Positions 5,551-8,542 of a stretch of 8,542 nt of DNA are shown here, piece by piece. Source of the DNA: an uncultured Clostridia bacterium. GTDB taxonomy: Bacteria; Bacillota; Clostridia; Lachnospirales; Anaerotignaceae. The notes under the pieces were generated by a model. The model saw only the letters and a program-made list of their open reading frames with translations, was not told the origin of the DNA and searched no databases. Both the position numbers and the translations under genes were made by a program. The DNA is taken from assembly GCA_958420075.1 (NCBI GenBank), contig CATZIM010000060.1, positions 1 to 8,542 of the forward strand. Reading direction: 5' to 3'. The first letter of the stretch is position 1, and every line of letters starts with the position of its first letter.

Positions 5551-8542
5551 TTAAACTACATCTTCCTGTGCCTTAGAAAAGTCCACAGAAATCAATTTTG
5601 AAACACCTTTTTCCTGCATGGTGACACCGTACATGACATCAGCATATTCCATTGTACCCTTACGATGGGTAATGACAATAAACTGGGTTTCCTTGGAAAA
5701 CCGTGTCAAATACTGGGCATAACGTCTGACATTGGCATCATCCAACGCCGCCTCAATTTCATCCAGAATACAGAATGGTGACGGCTTCATTTTCAAGATG
5801 GAAAACAAAATAGCGATGGCTGTTAGTGCACGCTCCCCACCGGAAAGCAGCTGCATATTCTGCAGACTTTTGCCTGGCGGCTGCGCCACAATATCAATGG
5901 ATGATTCCAAAGCATTAGCATCGTCAGAAAGTTTCAGATAAGCTTTCCCACCGCCGAACATTTCCTGGAATACTTCGCTAAAGTTCTTAGAAATTACCGC
6001 AAACTGTTCCCGGAACTGTTTTTCCATTAGCTCTGTCAATTCCGCGATAATCTGGCGCAGTTTTTCTTCCGCTTCCAGAATATCTGCCCGCTGATTTGTC
6101 AAAAAGTCAAAGCGGTCTTTGACTTCCCGATACTGGTCAATAGCACCTACATTGACATTGCCAAGGGCACGCATATCATTTTTCCATTCTTTTGATAAGC
6201 GTTTCAATTCACCATAAGGGCGTTTTTCTTCTTTAGACGCTTCCTTTGCCGCACCAATGGTGATTTCATATTCTTCCCACATGCGGTCAAAGATGCGCTG
6301 TTTCTCCTCATTGATTTTTTCCTGCTTCGTTTCGATACGGAACAGTTCATTTTCAAGCTTAGCAACGGTATCCGCCGCTGTCTGCACAGCTTCCTCCAGT
6401 TCTGCCGTGTCAGCTGTCAGAGAAGCAATGAGGGCGTTTGTTTCCTCCAATTGCTGCCGCAGGGTCTCTTCCTGCTGTTCCAGTTTTTCCCGTTCCGCAT
6501 GAAGGGCTTCCTGAGTTTCTCCTCGTCTGTCGCCACTTTCTCTCAAAAGTTCCATTTGCTGGTGCAGCTGACGTGTTTCTTTTTGCAGATTTTCCGCTTC
6601 TTGCTGCAAGCGCAATACTGTTTCTTCTGCGGCGTAAATCTGCTGTCCGCTATTGGAAATGCGGATTTTCACCTGGGTGATTTCTTCCATCAGGTGATCC
6701 CGCTGTTCTTTTTCTTCTGCCAGATTTTCCTGGAAAGCGGACAAGGATTCATTTGCTTCTGCCATGGCAGCTTCACTTTGCGCCAAGGTTTCCTTACTCT
6801 TTGCAATGTCCCCTTCCGCACGTGACAACTGATCAATAAGCTGTCTTTCCTCCAGTTCCAGCAATTTCAAACGGGAATTGGTTTCCGCGATTTCGCTTTC
6901 CATTTTCGCCATTTCGCCCTTGCCCGTCTGGATGGTCACAGTCAGCTTTTGCAGTTCCAATTTCTTTTCCATGATCTGCTCTGCGATTTCCTGCAAATCT
7001 TCTTCCGCAAGCTGCAAAGCTTCTTCCAGAGATGCGGTCTGTTTGCCTGCCTCCTCCAATTCTTTCTGCAAAGTATGGATTTCTCTGGTTCTGCCAAAGA
7101 TATTGGTTGTTTTCTTTGCCTGAGAACCACCAGTCATGGCACCGCCGGGGTTCATGATATCCCCTTCCAGCGTTACCATCTTATACTGATGGCGATATTT
7201 TTTCGCCAGTCTTACCGCCTCATCCAGATTTTCTACAATAAGAATTCTGCCCAGCAGATAGGTCATGATACCGCGGTATTCCTCCGCAAAGGATACCAGT
7301 GTATCTGCTGTACCAATGACACCTCGTTCTTCCAAAATAGCAGGACGGCCTTCCAGCCCTCTGCCCTTTACGGCTGTGATCGGCAAGAATGTGGCACGCC
7401 CCAAGCGCCGCTGTTTCAAATACTGGATGGCGTTTTTGGCGTCTTCTTCTGTCTTGGTGACAACATTCTGCATAGCGCCGCCCAATGCCGCTTCAATGGC
7501 AGTTTCATAGGCTTCTTCCACCTGCAAAAGCTGCCCAACGGCACCGCAGATGCCCCTTTCTTTCTGATCAGGCAGATTCAAAAGGCTTTTGACACTGTTA
7601 TAAAAACCTTCGTGCTCCCGCTCCAACTCAGACAGCAAACGCAGACGGGATTTTTTCTCCGAAACCACTCTTTCCTGCTGTGCCAGCGCACGTTCTGCCT
7701 TAGCTTTGGTTTCTGATGCATGACGGCTGTCCTGTTCCAAGGCATCCAGTTCCTGTTCCAGAAACTCTGCTGTTTCCTGTTGCTCCTGCGCCTTTTTCTC
7801 CAGCACTTTCTGATGGACTTCCTGATGCTCCAAACGGCTCTGGGTATGGGCAATTTCTGTTTCCAGCTGTTCTTTTCTGCTGGAAAACTGCTCCATCATA
7901 GCTTCTCGCTTGGCAATTTCCCCTTTGGCTTCTGTCCCAATACGAATCTGCTCAAAGATTTCATCCTTAAAGCTTTCCGCACGACTTTCATGCTGCTGCA
8001 AAGTACTGCTCAGACTCTCATAGGATGCTTCCAGGGTATCCAGCTGTTCCTGTTCCCGGTCCATGGTGATTTTCAGCGCTGTAATACGGCTGCGGCAAAC
8101 TTCTGTTTCCTGTTGTTTTTCCGCCTGCTGTTTCTCTTTGGCCGCCGCTTCTTTTTCCATACGGGTCAGATTTGCCGCATCGTTCTGGCTCTGTTCTTCC
8201 GCCAGGCGGATACGACCTTCTGTTTTTTCAATATCTGCCTTTACCTGGGCGATGGTATCGTTCAATGTCTGCAAGGCAGCATTTTTTTCTTCATTCTGTT
8301 GTTTCTTTTCAGCAATCCGTGCTTTGGCAGCATTGCCTTCTTCCTGGGCTGTTGCCTGTTGTTCCGCAGCCAGCGCCATTTGTTCTGTCAGGCGGTCAAA
8401 TTCCTGCTCCATCTGTTCCGCTTCTGTGCAGAACATGGCAATTTCCGCCTGTTTCAGCTGTTCTCGCAGAGAAAGGAACTGCCTTGCTGTTTCGCTCTGT
8501 TCTTCCAAAGGCGCAAGCTGTCCCTCCAGCTCCGAAATAATA
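5551..8542 (-). CDS. smc: Chromosome partition protein SMC (5' end beyond the window)
   Basis: ATPase subunit of the SMC-ScpA-ScpB condensin that compacts and resolves chromosomes. The frame stays open to the right edge (about 996 residues visible); the extra residues before 8508 read IISELEGQLAPL, typical of SMC just after the N-terminal head. Roughly 190 residues including the Walker A loop are therefore missing from view, against about 1,185 for the family. Visible in order are a first long coiled coil rich in Glu, Gln, Lys and Ala, a hinge domain (positions 6550-7560: GICGAVGQLL through GGAMTGGSQ), the returning coiled coil, and the C-terminal head. The head has LSGGERALTA (signature, about 5818-5847), FCILDEIEAALDD (Walker B and D-loop, about 5734-5774) and ITHRKGTM (H-loop). 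The TTG at 8506-8508 codes an internal leucine, not a start. The stop lies 14 bp before ftsY, and the promoter is outside the window. Confidence 0.97.
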   Translation of the reverse strand, partial: IISELEGQLAPLEEQSETARQFLSLREQLKQAEIAMFCTEAEQMEQEFDRLTEQMALAAEQQATAQEEGNAAKARIAEKKQQNEEKNAALQTLNDTIAQVKADIEKTEGRIRLAEEQSQNDAANLTRMEKEAAAKEKQQAEKQQETEVCRSRITALKITMDREQEQLDTLEASYESLSSTLQQHESRAESFKDEIFEQIRIGTEAKGEIAKREAMMEQFSSRKEQLETEIAHTQSRLEHQEVHQKVLEKKAQEQQETAEFLEQELDALEQDSRHASETKAKAERALAQQERVVSEKKSRLRLLSELEREHEGFYNSVKSLLNLPDQKERGICGAVGQLLQVEEAYETAIEAALGGAMQNVVTKTEEDAKNAIQYLKQRRLGRATFLPITAVKGRGLEGRPAILEERGVIGTADTLVSFAEEYRGIMTYLLGRILIVENLDEAVRLAKKYRHQYKMVTLEGDIMNPGGAMTGGSQAKKTTNIFGRTREIHTLQKELEEAGKQTASLEEALQLAEEDLQEIAEQIMEKKLELQKLTVTIQTGKGEMAKMESEIAETNSRLKLLELEERQLIDQLSRAEGDIAKSKETLAQSEAAMAEANESLSAFQENLAEEKEQRDHLMEEITQVKIRISNSGQQIYAAEETVLRLQQEAENLQKETRQLHQQMELLRESGDRRGETQEALHAEREKLEQQEETLRQQLEETNALIASLTADTAELEEAVQTAADTVAKLENELFRIETKQEKINEEKQRIFDRMWEEYEITIGAAKEASKEEKRPYGELKRLSKEWKNDMRALGNVNVGAIDQYREVKDRFDFLTNQRADILEAEEKLRQIIAELTELMEKQFREQFAVISKNFSEVFQEMFGGGKAYLKLSDDANALESSIDIVAQPPGKSLQNMQLLSGGERALTAIAILFSILKMKPSPFCILDEIEAALDDANVRRYAQYLTRFSKETQFIVITHRKGTMEYADVMYGVTMQEKGVSKLISVDFSKAQEDVV

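Noticed and set aside
5950..8500. Repeated Glu/Gln/Lys-rich stretches in smc as DNA repeats
   Set aside because: They are heptad-type coiled-coil composition on both sides of the hinge, expected for SMC. No exact DNA repeat of note was seen.
8506..8508. TTG as a start codon for smc
   Set aside because: The frame stays open to the window edge and encodes further conserved SMC residues, so this TTG is an internal leucine and the true start lies outside.

Overview
The window looks like a chromosomal segment from a low-to-moderate GC Gram-positive anaerobe (Bacillota, probably class Clostridia). The evidence is the smc-ftsY gene pair in the classical Firmicute order, the short archaeal/eukaryote-like prolyl-tRNA synthetase with a zinc-binding C-terminus, strong GGAGG-type ribosome binding sites, a consensus sigma-A promoter, and a secreted protein built from InlB-type and MucBP-like wall/adhesin modules. 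Genus cannot be read from the sequence.

Layout. A complete proS gene lies on the + strand at the left (20-1456) and ends in a strong intrinsic terminator (1482-1518). Everything else is on the - strand. The proS end converges with a secreted repeat protein (1721-2923). The two share a 264-bp gap that holds the proS terminator and a second hairpin (1638-1670) with U-rich tracts on both sides. The secreted-protein gene has its own promoter (-35 at 2980-2985, -10 at 2957-2962), with a perfect inverted repeat sitting over the -35 box. An AT-rich spacer follows. Next comes the end of an operon read leftwards: smc (8542-5551, its 5' end outside the window), ftsY (5536-4001) and a SUFU-domain protein (3986-3231). 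Gaps between these genes are only 14 bp, each with a good Shine-Dalgarno, and the operon closes with a GC-rich terminator hairpin (3177-3219).

Function. proS charges tRNA-Pro. smc encodes the ATPase of the chromosome-organising SMC-ScpAB condensin. ftsY encodes the signal recognition particle receptor GTPase. In many Firmicutes smc-ftsY is followed by ylxM-ffh. Here the next gene is instead a Suppressor-of-fused (SUFU)-domain protein with no obvious link to chromosome organisation or secretion, followed directly by the operon terminator. The secreted protein is a separately transcribed accessory gene with two related modules flanking an InlB-like and a MucBP-like domain, and no visible wall anchor.

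Most of the window is ordinary housekeeping. The parts that merit a second look are the SUFU gene in the smc-ftsY operon, the duplicated-module secreted protein with its palindromic promoter, and the long acidic N-terminal region of FtsY. I saw no RNA genes, CRISPR arrays, insertion sequences or attachment sites.
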